A stretch of 64,000 nt of DNA from JAITMY01 sp031553765 (GTDB lineage: Bacteria > Bacteroidota > Bacteroidia > Bacteroidales > UBA932), in the NCBI GenBank assembly GCA_031553765.1, contig JAVBKY010000003.1:806001-870000 (forward strand), read 5' to 3'. A program made the translations under genes and the position numbers. Below the pieces are notes generated by a model. The model was not told where the DNA came from. It saw nothing but the letters and a program-made list of their open reading frames with translations, and made no database searches. Within the stretch, counting starts at the first letter, position 1. Every line of letters starts with the position of its first letter. Below, piece by piece: positions 56,851 to 64,000 of this stretch.

Positions 56851-58107
56851 ATGCAAACCATCGACACGTACAACTTTAGCGGCAAGCGCGCTATCATTCG
56901 CGTTGACTTTAACGTTCCGCTAAACGAGAAGTTTGAAATTACCGACGACACCCGTATTCGCGCGGCAGTGCCCACCATTAAGAAGGTGCTGGCTGGTGGC
57001 GGTGCGGTTATCCTTATGTCGCACTTAGGTCGCCCAAAGGGTGTTACCGACAAGTACTCGCTTAAGCACATTATTGGCGGCATTGAAAAGCGCATTGGCG
57101 TATCGATAAAGTTTGCCCCCGACTGCATGGGTGCCGAGGCTGCCGAGATGTCGAAGAACCTGAAATCAGGTGAAGTGCTGTTGCTTGAAAACCTCCGTTT
57201 TTACGAAGAGGAAGAGGGCAAGCCCCGTGGCTTGGCAGAGGATGCTTCTGACGACGAAAAGAAGGCTGCTAAGGCTGCCGTGAAAGCAAAGCAAAAGGAC
57301 TTTGTAAAGAAACTGGCTTCATACGCCGATTGCTACATTAACGATGCCTTTGGTACTGCACACCGCGCGCACGCCTCTACCGCCCTGATTGCTGATTACT
57401 TCCCCAACGATAAAATGTTTGGCTACGTAATGGAAGGCGAAATTAAGGCCGTAGATCAGGTGATGAAAAACCCTGCTCGTCCGTTTACCGCAATACTTGG
57501 CGGCTCGAAGGTTTCTTCGAAAATTGCCATCATTGAGCAGCTGATAAAGAAGGTAGATAACCTCATCATTGGTGGTGGTATGACCTTTACTTTTGCTAAG
57601 GCACAAGGCGGAAAGGTTGGTAACTCCATTTGCGAAGACGATCAGCTGGAATTGGCATTGAGCCTGATGGAGCAAGCCAAGAAGGCCGGTGTAAAAATGT
57701 ACTTCCCCGATGAAGAAATTATTGCCGATAAGTTTGCTGAAGATGCCAACACCCAAATTTGCCCCACCAACGCTATCCCCGACGGATGGGAAGGCTTGGA
57801 TGCCTCTGAGGCTGCTGTAGCCAAGTGGAACGATGTTATTATGGGTTCAAAAACCATACTGTGGAATGGTCCCGTAGGCGTGTTCGAAATGGACAAGTTT
57901 GCCAAGGGAACAGCTGCCGTAGCTAAGCTGGTAGCCGAGTCTACACAAGCCGGAGCCTACTCACTCATTGGCGGTGGTGACTCAGTTGCAGCCGTTAACA
58001 AGTTGGGCTACGCCGATAAGGTGAGTTACGTTTCAACCGGTGGCGGTGCATTGCTCGAGTACATGGAAGGCACAGAACTACCCGGTGTAAAGGCAATTCG
58101 CGGTTAA
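56851..58107 (+). CDS. pgk: Phosphoglycerate kinase
   Basis: 418 residues from ATG at 56851; an earlier in-frame start at 56806 lies in the repeat and lacks family sequence. Glycolytic enzyme that makes ATP from 1,3-bisphosphoglycerate. Family signatures: RVDFNVPLN, LMSHLGRPKG, INDAFGTAHRAHAS, GGGMTFTFAKAQGG, LWNGPVGVFE and GGGDSVAAV near the C-terminus (nucleotide binding). Followed by a strong terminator. Confidence 0.97.
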   Translation: MQTIDTYNFSGKRAIIRVDFNVPLNEKFEITDDTRIRAAVPTIKKVLAGGGAVILMSHLGRPKGVTDKYSLKHIIGGIEKRIGVSIKFAPDCMGAEAAEMSKNLKSGEVLLLENLRFYEEEEGKPRGLAEDASDDEKKAAKAAVKAKQKDFVKKLASYADCYINDAFGTAHRAHASTALIADYFPNDKMFGYVMEGEIKAVDQVMKNPARPFTAILGGSKVSSKIAIIEQLIKKVDNLIIGGGMTFTFAKAQGGKVGNSICEDDQLELALSLMEQAKKAGVKMYFPDEEIIADKFAEDANTQICPTNAIPDGWEGLDASEAAVAKWNDVIMGSKTILWNGPVGVFEMDKFAKGTAAVAKLVAESTQAGAYSLIGGGDSVAAVNKLGYADKVSYVSTGGGALLEYMEGTELPGVKAIRG

Positions 58108-58127
58108 TTCTGTATAGAATATTTTGT

Positions 58128-58158
58128 AAAGCCCCGAAGATTTTCTTTGGGGCTTTTT
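58128..58158 (+). terminator. pgk terminator
   Basis: AAAGCCCC (58128-58135) pairs with GGGGCTTT (58149-58156), extended by GAAGA/TCTTT inside, followed by a T run. Confidence 0.85.
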
Positions 58159-58166
58159 TACCCTAC

Positions 58167-58290
58167 AACCTCTCCCTAAATCCCTCTCCACAGGAGAGGG
58201 ACTTTCGAGCCCACGGGCGCTCCTGTGCCAGTTGTAAAAAAATCTGGGCACATGCCCCTCTCCGGTGGAGAGGGGGTAGGGGAGAGGTTT
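58167..58290. repeat. CTCTCC/GGAGAG palindromic repeat, copy 2
   Basis: AACCTCTCCCTAAATCCCTC... at one end and the complement ...GGGGAGAGGTT at the other, with inner CCTCTCC-ACA-GGAGAGG and CCTCTCC-GGT-GGAGAGG. It resembles 56405-56558. It ends at 58290, just before the methyltransferase start. Confidence 0.65.
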
Positions 58291-58307
58291 TGGATCAACG
58301 TAATTTT

Positions 58308-59765
58308 ATGTTTCCTACAGCCTTCCTACAGCAGATACAAGCCCTTTTGGGTGCCGATTGCGAAGCGTTTTTAACCGCATTGCAGGACGAGTCACGCACC
58401 AGCATTAGGTTGAATAAAGCGAAAAGCAACCTATATTGTCATTGCGGGCTTGACCCGCAATCCCCTGATGAAAATGCTGTAGATAAATTGGAGATTGCGG
58501 GTCAAGCCCGCAATGACATGCAAAATGTGCCCTGGTGTGATAGCGCCTACTACCTCCCCCAACGCCCCATCTTTACGCTTGACCCCTTGCTGCATGGTGG
58601 CGCGTACTACGTACAGGAAGCCTCATCCATGTTTTTAGCGCATATTGTAGAGCAAATCACGCAAAAAGACGAGCCACTTGTTGCTCTTGATCTTTGCGCT
58701 GCACCGGGTGGCAAATCCACGCTATTAGCCGATTTTTTGCCGCAAAATAGCCTGTTGGTAGCCAACGAGGTTATTCGCGCTCGCGTGAATATTTTGGCTG
58801 AAAACTTGACCAAATGGGGTAATCCCAACGTAGCGGTATCGAATAATGACCCCAAAGATTTTTCAAGAGTTGCTGAATGTTTCGATGCTATTTTTGTTGA
58901 CGCGCCATGCTCAGGTGAGGGCATGTTTCGTAAGGATGAGCGTGCGCGTGAGGAGTGGAGCGAGGCCAACGTGCAGCTATGCGCCGAGCGTCAACGCCGC
59001 ATTGTAGCCGATGTGTGGAGCGCGCTAAAGCCCGGTGGCTACATGGTGTACAGCACTTGTACCTTCAACACTAAGGAGAACGAGGAAAACGTACGCTGGA
59101 TAATGCAGGAGTTAGGTGCTGAAAACGTAAAAATTGAAGTGCCGAAGGAGTGGGGGATTACACCATCGGAAGAGTTGAAGACCGAAGAAACACGAGGTAT
59201 ACACGGTTATCGATTTTTCCCACACAAGGTAAAAGGCGAAGGTTTTTTTGTGGCGGTCTTGCGAAAAAATAGTGCTGATGAAAATGTGGCAAGGTCGCGA
59301 AGAACCACTGCGTCATCGCGAGGAGGTACGACGAAGCGATCTCAAGTTGGTAATGAAGTGAAGCAATGGCTTCAAAATTCCTCTGACTTTACCTTCACCC
59401 AAATGGGTGATTTTATCAAAGCCTTTCCCTCTCGCCACGATGAATATATTGCCTTATTAAGCAAAGAACTGCGAATTATCCAAAGCGGACTAACTGTAGC
59501 CGAGGTAAAGGGCAAGGACTATATTCCACATCAATCTTTAGCGCTATCTACTGTGCTCAACGTTGAGGCCTTTCCCACCATTGATTTGAATTTACACAAC
59601 GCCTTGCTTTACCTCAAAAAAGAAACCTTTGCGGGAGCGCTTCCACGCAAAGGTTTTGAATTAATTCGCTACAACGGTTTACCGCTGGGCTTTGTAAAGA
59701 ATCTGGGCAACCGCTGCAATAATCTTTTTCCGCAGGAATGGCGGATAAGAATGCAAATCAACTAA
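58308..59765 (+). CDS. NOL1/NOP2/Sun-type RNA m5C methyltransferase (RsmF-like)
   Basis: 485 residues from ATG at 58308; a TTG at 58290 lies at the edge of the repeat. SAM-dependent rRNA methyltransferase: motif I region ALDLCAAPGGKSTLLADFL, FVDAPCSGEGMFRKDERARE and YSTCTFNTKENE with the two catalytic cysteines (DAPCS and STCT). A C-terminal RNA-binding part (PUA/ferredoxin-like) follows. Two different DNA repeats are inserted in frame: at 58438-58517 (residues about 44-70) and at 59311-59344. Confidence 0.88.
   Translation: MFPTAFLQQIQALLGADCEAFLTALQDESRTSIRLNKAKSNLYCHCGLDPQSPDENAVDKLEIAGQARNDMQNVPWCDSAYYLPQRPIFTLDPLLHGGAYYVQEASSMFLAHIVEQITQKDEPLVALDLCAAPGGKSTLLADFLPQNSLLVANEVIRARVNILAENLTKWGNPNVAVSNNDPKDFSRVAECFDAIFVDAPCSGEGMFRKDERAREEWSEANVQLCAERQRRIVADVWSALKPGGYMVYSTCTFNTKENEENVRWIMQELGAENVKIEVPKEWGITPSEELKTEETRGIHGYRFFPHKVKGEGFFVAVLRKNSADENVARSRRTTASSRGGTTKRSQVGNEVKQWLQNSSDFTFTQMGDFIKAFPSRHDEYIALLSKELRIIQSGLTVAEVKGKDYIPHQSLALSTVLNVEAFPTIDLNLHNALLYLKKETFAGALPRKGFELIRYNGLPLGFVKNLGNRCNNLFPQEWRIRMQIN
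58438..58517. repeat. In-frame palindromic element in the methyltransferase gene
   Basis: A 25-bp arm at 58438-58462 (GTCATTGCGGGCTTGACCCG...) is the exact complement of 58493-58517, with a 30-nt spacer. It is translated, giving CHCGLDPQSP and IAGQARNDM, peptide strings that I recall as translations of a widespread repeat. It is comparable to palindromic elements in Rickettsia genes. Confidence 0.8.
59311..59344. repeat. Second in-frame repeat in the methyltransferase gene
   Basis: CGTCATCGCGAGGAGGTACG...CGATCTCA, related to 54489-54520. It is translated as ASSRGGTTKRSQ, a Ser/Arg/Thr-rich linker. Confidence 0.6.
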
Positions 59766-59806
59766 TAATGGACAATAATTATCCGTTGTCAGTTGTCCAT
59801 TGTTCA

Positions 59807-62800
59807 TTATTCTTCTGCTGCCTTTCTCAGTGCTGCGCGTATTTGATCGCGAATTTCCTCTTCCGCACTTTTATTTGCTCCGTGTTTTTCAGGAATAAAT
59901 GTTGAAGCATACCTTGGCTTAACAAGGCTAACGTGATCCAAGGGGTGTGCCTGTATATCATCCATATTGCCCTTAATATCCACCCCAAGGCGCATGGGGA
60001 GTGGTGAATCTAAAAGGGAAATGTGGTAGTTGACATTCATGTCAAGCTTGTGTAGGCCGCCAAGGGCAACTTTATACCTATCCATAGAGAGCAGGAAGGG
60101 GTAGAGTTCAATTTGATTTTTGAACACAATAAACTCCACATCAAGGCTGTCAATAATGTTGCGCTCCTTATTTTTAAAGCGCAGCAACTTTGAAATCTCG
60201 GCAAATGTTTGGTTATCCAGCAGCACCAATTTTTCACCGTGAATAGATGATGCAGCACGGAGTGTCGAATATTTTACGTTGTAGTTAGAGTCCAAATAAG
60301 TTTGCGCCGCAATATGAAAATCAACCTTGCCCTCGAATGAGCGCAGCATGGGAAGTATTGTATCTACCTCGGGTATAATATTTTGTAGATCGGTAAGATC
60401 AATTCCCATTAGGTGAAACTCCATGCCTGCAAATACGTGGTTAAGCTCTGGCGTGCGGTGAATGGCCGTAACCTTCATGCGCGACTTTTTATTGGTGACA
60501 ACACCCAACTCCTGCAGTATAAGCGCGCCGTCGGCAAGGCTTACGCTACCCTTAATATTTTGCAACTCCATTTTGCCAAAGGTGGCATTCTGAATATCTG
60601 TTTCAAACCTTGCAAAAATGTCGGTGGGTAGCATTATAGCCTTTAATTCGGGTGGAGTGGTATCCACCTTTGCCGACTGCTTAATGGCCTCAATATCCTC
60701 GGGATTTTCCACGTCCATATTGGCGGCTACCTCTACCGTGCTGCCTGCCTCCGAAATGCGCATCAGCTGGTTGAGGTCAAGATTCTCGGCAGTTAACTTA
60801 ATGTTGGTTTTTACGGAGTGCTTTTTATCCAAGTAGGATAGCAGGTCATCTACCGTGCCGGTGAGCTGCATATCGGAGTTGCCAATGCGAATATCGCACT
60901 GCTTCAGCTCCTGCTTTTCATCGGTAATACTCATCGCCACCCTATCTATATATACCATTTCGGGGAACGATGGTGTGAACGCTTGCATTTGCTTGTAGTC
61001 TAAATCCACTTTAGCCTTCCATCCCTTAAATCCCACCGTAGTATCGCTGCTTTGCTCGGCTACAATAGTGTTTTTTCCGCTACCTATCCTTACCATGTTG
61101 TTGGCTACGCGAGCGCGCATACTGTCCATGGCGAAGGTGGTTTCAATATGCGGTAGCATTTTATTTGCTTTTGTAGGGGTAATATTGGCTACGCCGTGCA
61201 ACCTGCGCATGAATACGCGCATGCTGTCGGTGCGCATGATACTGCCTGCAAAATCAAAATTGCAGCGCACGGTGGGCAGCTTTGTTGTGTCCATTACATT
61301 GCTGGTGGTAAATGCCAGCGAAGCCTTGCGCATGTTTGCGCGCATATCCTTACCCATTTGCGCGCGTAGTATGTTGAGTTTAACCTCTCCCGCGAGAAAA
61401 TCTTTTCCGCTTTTGCTTTCGATATTTTTTACGTTTGTCTCAAACTTAAAACCAATGTCGCTAATAGTTGCGCTTATGGTATCCTTGCTGCTGTTGTACC
61501 TTAGCCCTGTAATATCAACGGTTCCGCTTACCTTCAGTCGCTCATAATTGCTGCCTGTGGCTTCGCTCAAGCGCATGTTGGTTTTTACATCAGTCTTTAG
61601 CAAACCTTCTACCTGCATACCTAAATCCAACGGAACATGGCGTGTTGCTTTTGCTAAATCAGCATTGGCTTTTACTGAAAGGTCGAGCAAGGGGTCGCCC
61701 ATTACGTCGTGCACCATGCCACTTACGCTTAGCTTCGAATCTAGCGCATCAACGTCCAAATGCTTAATGTTTACTTGTGATTTTTCCTTGTGGTTGAGGT
61801 CGACAAGTAGGTCAAGCACAGAGTTCAACTTGTCCAACTTATAGGGTACGCCTTGGTAAGTCCCATTAATGTTTTTAAGAAGCAGCTCACCGTTTACCAC
61901 GGGCATGGAGGTGGCATCCTTGAATAGGCCTTTGGCGTTTCCGCTAAACTCAATGGCGCCCTGTACCTTTGCTAGCGCGGCCTCGGGCACCATGGCAGCC
62001 GGTATCATAGCAATAAGGTTTGCCAGCGACGGCACTTTCATTGCCAGCTGCAAGTCCATATCAAATTGGCTGAATGCTGTGTCGGTTTGCACGTTTCCGT
62101 GCGTGCTGAATGTAATATCATTTACCTGTATATCGGCCCTGCGCAGCTGTAGCAGGCTGGTGTTTTGGTCGAAGTTGAGCGAGGTGCGCAGGTGTGCGGT
62201 TAGGTCTTTTGCCAGCAGCGTATCGTTCATAGCAAATGATATGCGCTCTACGTTCATGCTCGCGTTGCCGTCGCCAATATTGTTGGCATATTGCCCGTCA
62301 ACGCTTAGGTTTAGACCACACAGGCTACCCATCATGCGCTGCTTGTCATCCTGAAAGTACAGGTTAGCATTTTTAATTTTGAGCGAACTCAATACGGCGT
62401 TGCGCAGTATAGCGGCAGAACTTGTATCGGCCTCGGCTGATGCGGTGGTTTCGCCTGCAGGTACAATATCGAAGTTGGCGTTGCCTGCCGAATCAATGTA
62501 GGCAAATATGTTGGGGCTTACCATCTCCACACCTTTTATCACCACGTCCTTGTGGTCGAGGTAGGCCTTTACATCCACGGTTACTACAAACGCGTCGAGC
62601 GTGAGCAGCGAGTCGCTTTGGTGGTTACCGCAGGGGAAGCCCTCTTTTCCACGGTGCGCGCCCGATTGCTCGTTAACAACGCTTACGCGATTCAATCTCA
62701 ATCCAAAATCGGGGAAGGTGCTGAAGAAAGTCAGCTTTACGTTGGCTACATCCACACGGGCGTTTACAAACTTGTTGGCTTGCTTTACTACAATAGGAGT

Positions 62801-62938
62801 AAGGCGCTTGGGGGTAAATACCACGCAGGTGGCTGCTCCCGCTACGGCGGCTACCAGTACTATTAGCGATAGCACAACAATGAGCGTAACCTTGAGTATT
62901 TTTTTGAATGTGCGCATGGCTGTATTTCTTATATTCAT
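59807..62938 (-). CDS. AsmA-like envelope protein
   Basis: 1043 residues. N-terminal TM (about 15-35, LKVTLIVVLSLIVLVAAVAGAATC) and a very long beta-rich periplasmic part typical of AsmA/TamB-related lipid-transport bridge proteins: FTPKRLTPIVVKQANKFVNARVDVANVKLTFFSTFPDFGLRLNRVSV at the start and the AsmA C-terminal region. The start could also be Met8 (62917). These proteins are thought to carry phospholipids between membranes. A hairpin-rich repeat lies directly upstream. Confidence 0.8.
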   Translation of the reverse strand: MNIRNTAMRTFKKILKVTLIVVLSLIVLVAAVAGAATCVVFTPKRLTPIVVKQANKFVNARVDVANVKLTFFSTFPDFGLRLNRVSVVNEQSGAHRGKEGFPCGNHQSDSLLTLDAFVVTVDVKAYLDHKDVVIKGVEMVSPNIFAYIDSAGNANFDIVPAGETTASAEADTSSAAILRNAVLSSLKIKNANLYFQDDKQRMMGSLCGLNLSVDGQYANNIGDGNASMNVERISFAMNDTLLAKDLTAHLRTSLNFDQNTSLLQLRRADIQVNDITFSTHGNVQTDTAFSQFDMDLQLAMKVPSLANLIAMIPAAMVPEAALAKVQGAIEFSGNAKGLFKDATSMPVVNGELLLKNINGTYQGVPYKLDKLNSVLDLLVDLNHKEKSQVNIKHLDVDALDSKLSVSGMVHDVMGDPLLDLSVKANADLAKATRHVPLDLGMQVEGLLKTDVKTNMRLSEATGSNYERLKVSGTVDITGLRYNSSKDTISATISDIGFKFETNVKNIESKSGKDFLAGEVKLNILRAQMGKDMRANMRKASLAFTTSNVMDTTKLPTVRCNFDFAGSIMRTDSMRVFMRRLHGVANITPTKANKMLPHIETTFAMDSMRARVANNMVRIGSGKNTIVAEQSSDTTVGFKGWKAKVDLDYKQMQAFTPSFPEMVYIDRVAMSITDEKQELKQCDIRIGNSDMQLTGTVDDLLSYLDKKHSVKTNIKLTAENLDLNQLMRISEAGSTVEVAANMDVENPEDIEAIKQSAKVDTTPPELKAIMLPTDIFARFETDIQNATFGKMELQNIKGSVSLADGALILQELGVVTNKKSRMKVTAIHRTPELNHVFAGMEFHLMGIDLTDLQNIIPEVDTILPMLRSFEGKVDFHIAAQTYLDSNYNVKYSTLRAASSIHGEKLVLLDNQTFAEISKLLRFKNKERNIIDSLDVEFIVFKNQIELYPFLLSMDRYKVALGGLHKLDMNVNYHISLLDSPLPMRLGVDIKGNMDDIQAHPLDHVSLVKPRYASTFIPEKHGANKSAEEEIRDQIRAALRKAAEE

Positions 62939-62940
62939 TA

Positions 62941-63073
62941 CCGTCTGCTTTAGCTGACGGTTTTAAGAGAGAGTAAAGTAAAAGCGCGCGAAGCAGGTGT
63001 TTCCCTTGGGTTATCACCTTGCTTCGCGCGCAATATTCTGGAGCATCCGCTATCCGTCAGCTAAAGCAGACGG
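62941..63073. repeat. Nested palindromes between AsmA-like and lipoprotein genes
   Basis: CCGTCTGCTTTAGCTGACGG (62941-62960) and its exact complement at 63054-63073 enclose a strong hairpin, GCGCGCGAAGCAGGTG (62984-62999) with CACCTTGCTTCGCGCGC (63015-63031). It may terminate the lipoprotein transcript or stabilise the AsmA leader. Confidence 0.75.
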
Positions 63074-63115
63074 CAATGAATCTTGTAGCAAGATGTAATT
63101 TGTAGCGTATTTTGG

Positions 63116-63529
63116 CTACTGCTTAGTAAACGAGGTTACCTCGTTGTACTGGTCAAAGTATTCCAACTTTGTAGAGGTAAGCGTAACTATGGTGTAAACA
63201 CGAAGAATATACGTTGACATATTCGGGTGTTGCTCCTTAATCTGATTACCCTCTACCTTGTAGTAAAACTCTGTTCCTTCTTGGTCTTCGGTGGTTTCTC
63301 CTACAGTCCAATCGCTACCCTCCTTGTTACCTGATAGCTGGGCGGAGGTGGTATTGGTGTATTTTTTGTAGTTGGCGCTATTACCATCGTTTTTCCACTT
63401 TCCTATTAGGAGGGTGGCATCAACTTTGGTAGGATCCATTCCAACGGGATCATCATCCTTGGCGCATGAGGTAGCAAATACCATCCCGGCTAAAGCCAGC
63501 AACAGGGAGAAAATTCTAAACTTTTTCAT
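63116..63529 (-). CDS. Small lipoprotein, lipocalin-like
   Basis: 137 residues. Signal peptide II with lipobox FATSC, lipidated Cys22 followed by AKDDD, which favours surface export in Bacteroidota. The mature part begins LLIGKWKNDG, as in lipocalin-like Bacteroidota proteins with an eight-strand barrel, and ends with beta strands. No ligand can be named. It lies between sdhB and the AsmA-like gene. Confidence 0.75.
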   Translation of the reverse strand: MKKFRIFSLLLALAGMVFATSCAKDDDPVGMDPTKVDATLLIGKWKNDGNSANYKKYTNTTSAQLSGNKEGSDWTVGETTEDQEGTEFYYKVEGNQIKEQHPNMSTYILRVYTIVTLTSTKLEYFDQYNEVTSFTKQ

Positions 63530-63558
63530 ACAAATTTCTTTTAAAAGAAGGAGTGATG

Positions 63559-64000
63559 TTAGTCACGTAACTTGGCCACCAAAAACTCGCGGTTCAAGCG
63601 AGCAATGTGACCAATTGAAATACCTTTTGGACACTCAGCTTCGCAAGCCTGTGTGTTGGTGCAGGCACCAAAACCCAACTCGTCCATTTTAGCCACCATA
63701 GCCTTAGCGCGGCGTGATGCCTCTACTTGACCTTGCGGAAGTAAGGCCAATGAGCTAACACGTGCAGCTACAAACAGCATTGCCGAACCGTTTTTGCAGG
63801 TAGCAACGCAAGCGCCACAGCCTACGCAGGCAGCAGCATCCATGCTCTCGTCAGCCTTAGGCTTGGCAATGGGTATAGCGTTACCGTCGGGTACGCCACC
63901 GGTATTAACCGATACGAAACCTCCGGCTTGCAGAATTTTGTCGAAAGCGCCACGGTCAACCACCAAGTCTTTTACTACGGGGAAACCCTTGCTGCGCCAT
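63559..64000 (-). CDS. sdhB: Succinate dehydrogenase/fumarate reductase iron-sulfur subunit, C-terminal part
   Basis: The frame is open to the window edge (WRSKGFPVVKDLVVDRGAFDKIL), so the N-terminal half lies beyond. Cluster ligands are visible: CVGCGACVATC and ACTNTQACEAECPKG, for the [4Fe-4S] and [3Fe-4S] centres. It passes electrons between the flavin subunit and quinone in complex II. The N-terminal [2Fe-2S] domain is not in the window. Confidence 0.93.
   Translation of the reverse strand, partial: WRSKGFPVVKDLVVDRGAFDKILQAGGFVSVNTGGVPDGNAIPIAKPKADESMDAAACVGCGACVATCKNGSAMLFVAARVSSLALLPQGQVEASRRAKAMVAKMDELGFGACTNTQACEAECPKGISIGHIARLNREFLVAKLRD

Overview
The window is chromosomal DNA of a Bacteroidota bacterium, most likely order Bacteroidales. 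This rests on the fused murF-alr gene end, the menaquinone-type UbiD decarboxylase, the HU-CCDC81/SPOR cell-envelope gene, a Bacteroidota-type succinate dehydrogenase iron-sulfur subunit, and repeated matches to the Bacteroidota promoter (TTTG, about 19 nt, TAnnTTTG). The genus cannot be named from the sequence. The host DNA also carries several families of short palindromic repeats, some of them inside genes.

Layout. 1-4750: end of murF-alr, a cold-shock-domain protein, an RRM protein and a fatty-acid operon (yceD/DUF177, rpmF, plsX, fabH). 4754-4825: tRNA-Arg(CCT). 4811-46415: a complete-looking 41.6 kb siphovirus-type prophage integrated in that tRNA, bounded by a 16-bp direct repeat and by matching putative integrase arm-type sites at both ends. 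46423-64000: the terminator that probably belonged to the tRNA, a HigBA toxin-antitoxin pair, glnS, an LpxL-type acyltransferase, a SPOR gene, ubiD, asnS, a four-helix-bundle gene flanked by perfect inverted repeats, rpoN, pgk, a NOL1/Sun-type RNA methyltransferase, an AsmA-like gene, a lipoprotein and the end of sdhB.

Prophage. The integrase lies next to attL. Nearly all other phage genes read leftward. In order of transcription they are: Cro-like and LuxR-type regulators and small early genes (41.3-39.4 kb); replication genes with a VapE/VirE-type helicase-primase and an iteron-rich putative origin (39.1-35.9 kb); protease, scaffold-like, capsid, tail-tube-like, phospholipase-D-like and terminase genes (35.9-28.1 kb); an accessory island (28.0-20.7 kb); portal, connector, tape-measure and tail genes (20.7-7.6 kb); and lysis genes (7.6-6.2 kb). 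A tandem-HTH repressor at 41.5 kb reads rightward from an operator-rich divergent region. Beyond it, up to attR, is rightward cargo.

Two accessory zones hold the most unusual content. The cargo zone (42.2-46.3 kb) encodes a DUF4468-like secreted protein and its decayed partial copy, a two-TM SLATT-like protein that overlaps a phage-borne FtsA-family ATPase, a two-anchor membrane protein with a 25-26-residue DSLL repeat, and a membrane zinc-ribbon protein. The terL-portal island (20.7-28.0 kb) encodes an ArdC-like protein, a zinc-ribbon/HEPN protein, HicAB, two membrane/coiled-coil proteins, and a short transcription unit that begins with a cloverleaf-like structured RNA. Two genes of under 60 codons in the early region (a Cro-like HTH protein at 41129-41308 and a tail-anchored peptide at 39177-39353) and one 40-residue ORF in the island (21181-21303) are also described. 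Functions in both zones are inferred from domains and context, not demonstrated.
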